Shown: positions 5,509-5,690 of the stretch, piece after piece
Layout: each line of letters begins with the position of its first letter
How positions within the stretch are numbered: position 1 is the first letter of the stretch
Origin: Treponema sp.
GTDB taxonomy: Bacteria > Spirochaetota > Spirochaetia > Treponematales > Breznakiellaceae
Assembly: GCA_031266695.1 (NCBI GenBank)
Contig: JAISAK010000036.1
Span: 1 to 5,690, forward strand
DNA: 5,690 bases
Direction: 5' to 3'
The notes under the pieces: generated by a model
What the model saw: only the letters and a program-made list of their open reading frames with translations
The model's database searches: none
Told to the model about the DNA's origin: nothing
Position numbers and translations under genes: made by a program

Positions 5509-5690
5509 GAAAAATATCAGGAAACCAGTAAAAAAACGCCGGACAGGTGGAAAAAGACGAAAAAAACCGGGTTCGTCCGACGCGATCCGGGCTGTCCTGT
5601 TGACGGCGGCGCTTATTGTTGCCGCGGCTTTTATTTCTCTGGTCGTTATTGTTGTCCGTTCCGGCCTGAAAACCGAAGACAGACGGCGAT
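5507..5690 (+). CDS. Membrane-anchored protein of unknown function, N-terminal fragment cut by the window edge
   Basis: Sixty-one codons are visible from ATG 5507 to the window end, with no stop. The first 24 residues are strongly basic (KKRR at 9-12, KRRKKP at 16-21). A single hydrophobic segment of about 25 residues (A26 to V50, rich in Ala, Val, Ile and Leu) follows, then a charged stretch ending EDRRR. This is a type II membrane anchor: basic N-terminus in the cytoplasm, the rest outside or periplasmic. An uncleaved signal anchor fits better than a signal peptide, because no AxA-type cleavage site is obvious after the segment. The start is the first available, since the in-frame codons back to TAG at 5468-5470 contain no start. 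No Shine-Dalgarno is visible. Proteins with this layout include cell-wall hydrolases, SPOR or LysM proteins and transglycosylases, but nothing in the visible part decides between them. It is divergent from the acyl-CoA ligase. Confidence 0.75.
   Translation, partial: MKNIRKPVKKRRTGGKRRKKPGSSDAIRAVLLTAALIVAAAFISLVVIVVRSGLKTEDRRR

Overview
The window looks like a moderately GC-rich bacterial chromosome, most likely a spirochaete of the Treponema group (perhaps a termite-gut type). This is an inference from two things. GlyA is the long, insertion-bearing serine hydroxymethyltransferase shared by Chlamydia and Treponema. RmuC and the acyl-CoA ligase are also of ordinary bacterial type. No rRNA, tRNA, CRISPR array, phage or transposase gene is visible.

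Layout, left to right. (1) 1-239, + strand: the last 78 codons of an ANL-family acyl-CoA synthetase. (2) 286-1815, + strand: glyA. (3) 1808-3109, + strand: rmuC, overlapping the glyA stop by 8 nt and therefore probably translationally coupled to it. (4) 3110-3326: a 217-bp convergent intergenic region full of hairpins. It contains a near-perfect bulged inverted repeat (3117-3135 with 3208-3225), a UUCG-capped hairpin and a strong 14-bp hairpin, and it looks like a dispersed intergenic repeat. (5) 3327-5327, - strand: a 666-aa long-chain fatty-acid-CoA ligase. (6) 5328-5506: a divergent regulatory region with a near-consensus promoter for the ligase, an 8-3-8 palindrome directly upstream of its -35 box, and a TATAAT promoter facing right. 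(7) 5507-5690, + strand: the start of a membrane-anchored protein of unknown function, cut by the window edge.

The genes do not form one pathway. glyA supplies glycine and one-carbon units, rmuC is a DNA-maintenance factor, and the two acyl-activating enzymes that flank them suggest fatty-acid activation as a local theme. No new multi-gene system can be supported. The parts most worth a second look are the structured repeat after rmuC and the palindrome controlling the ligase/membrane-protein divergent promoters.
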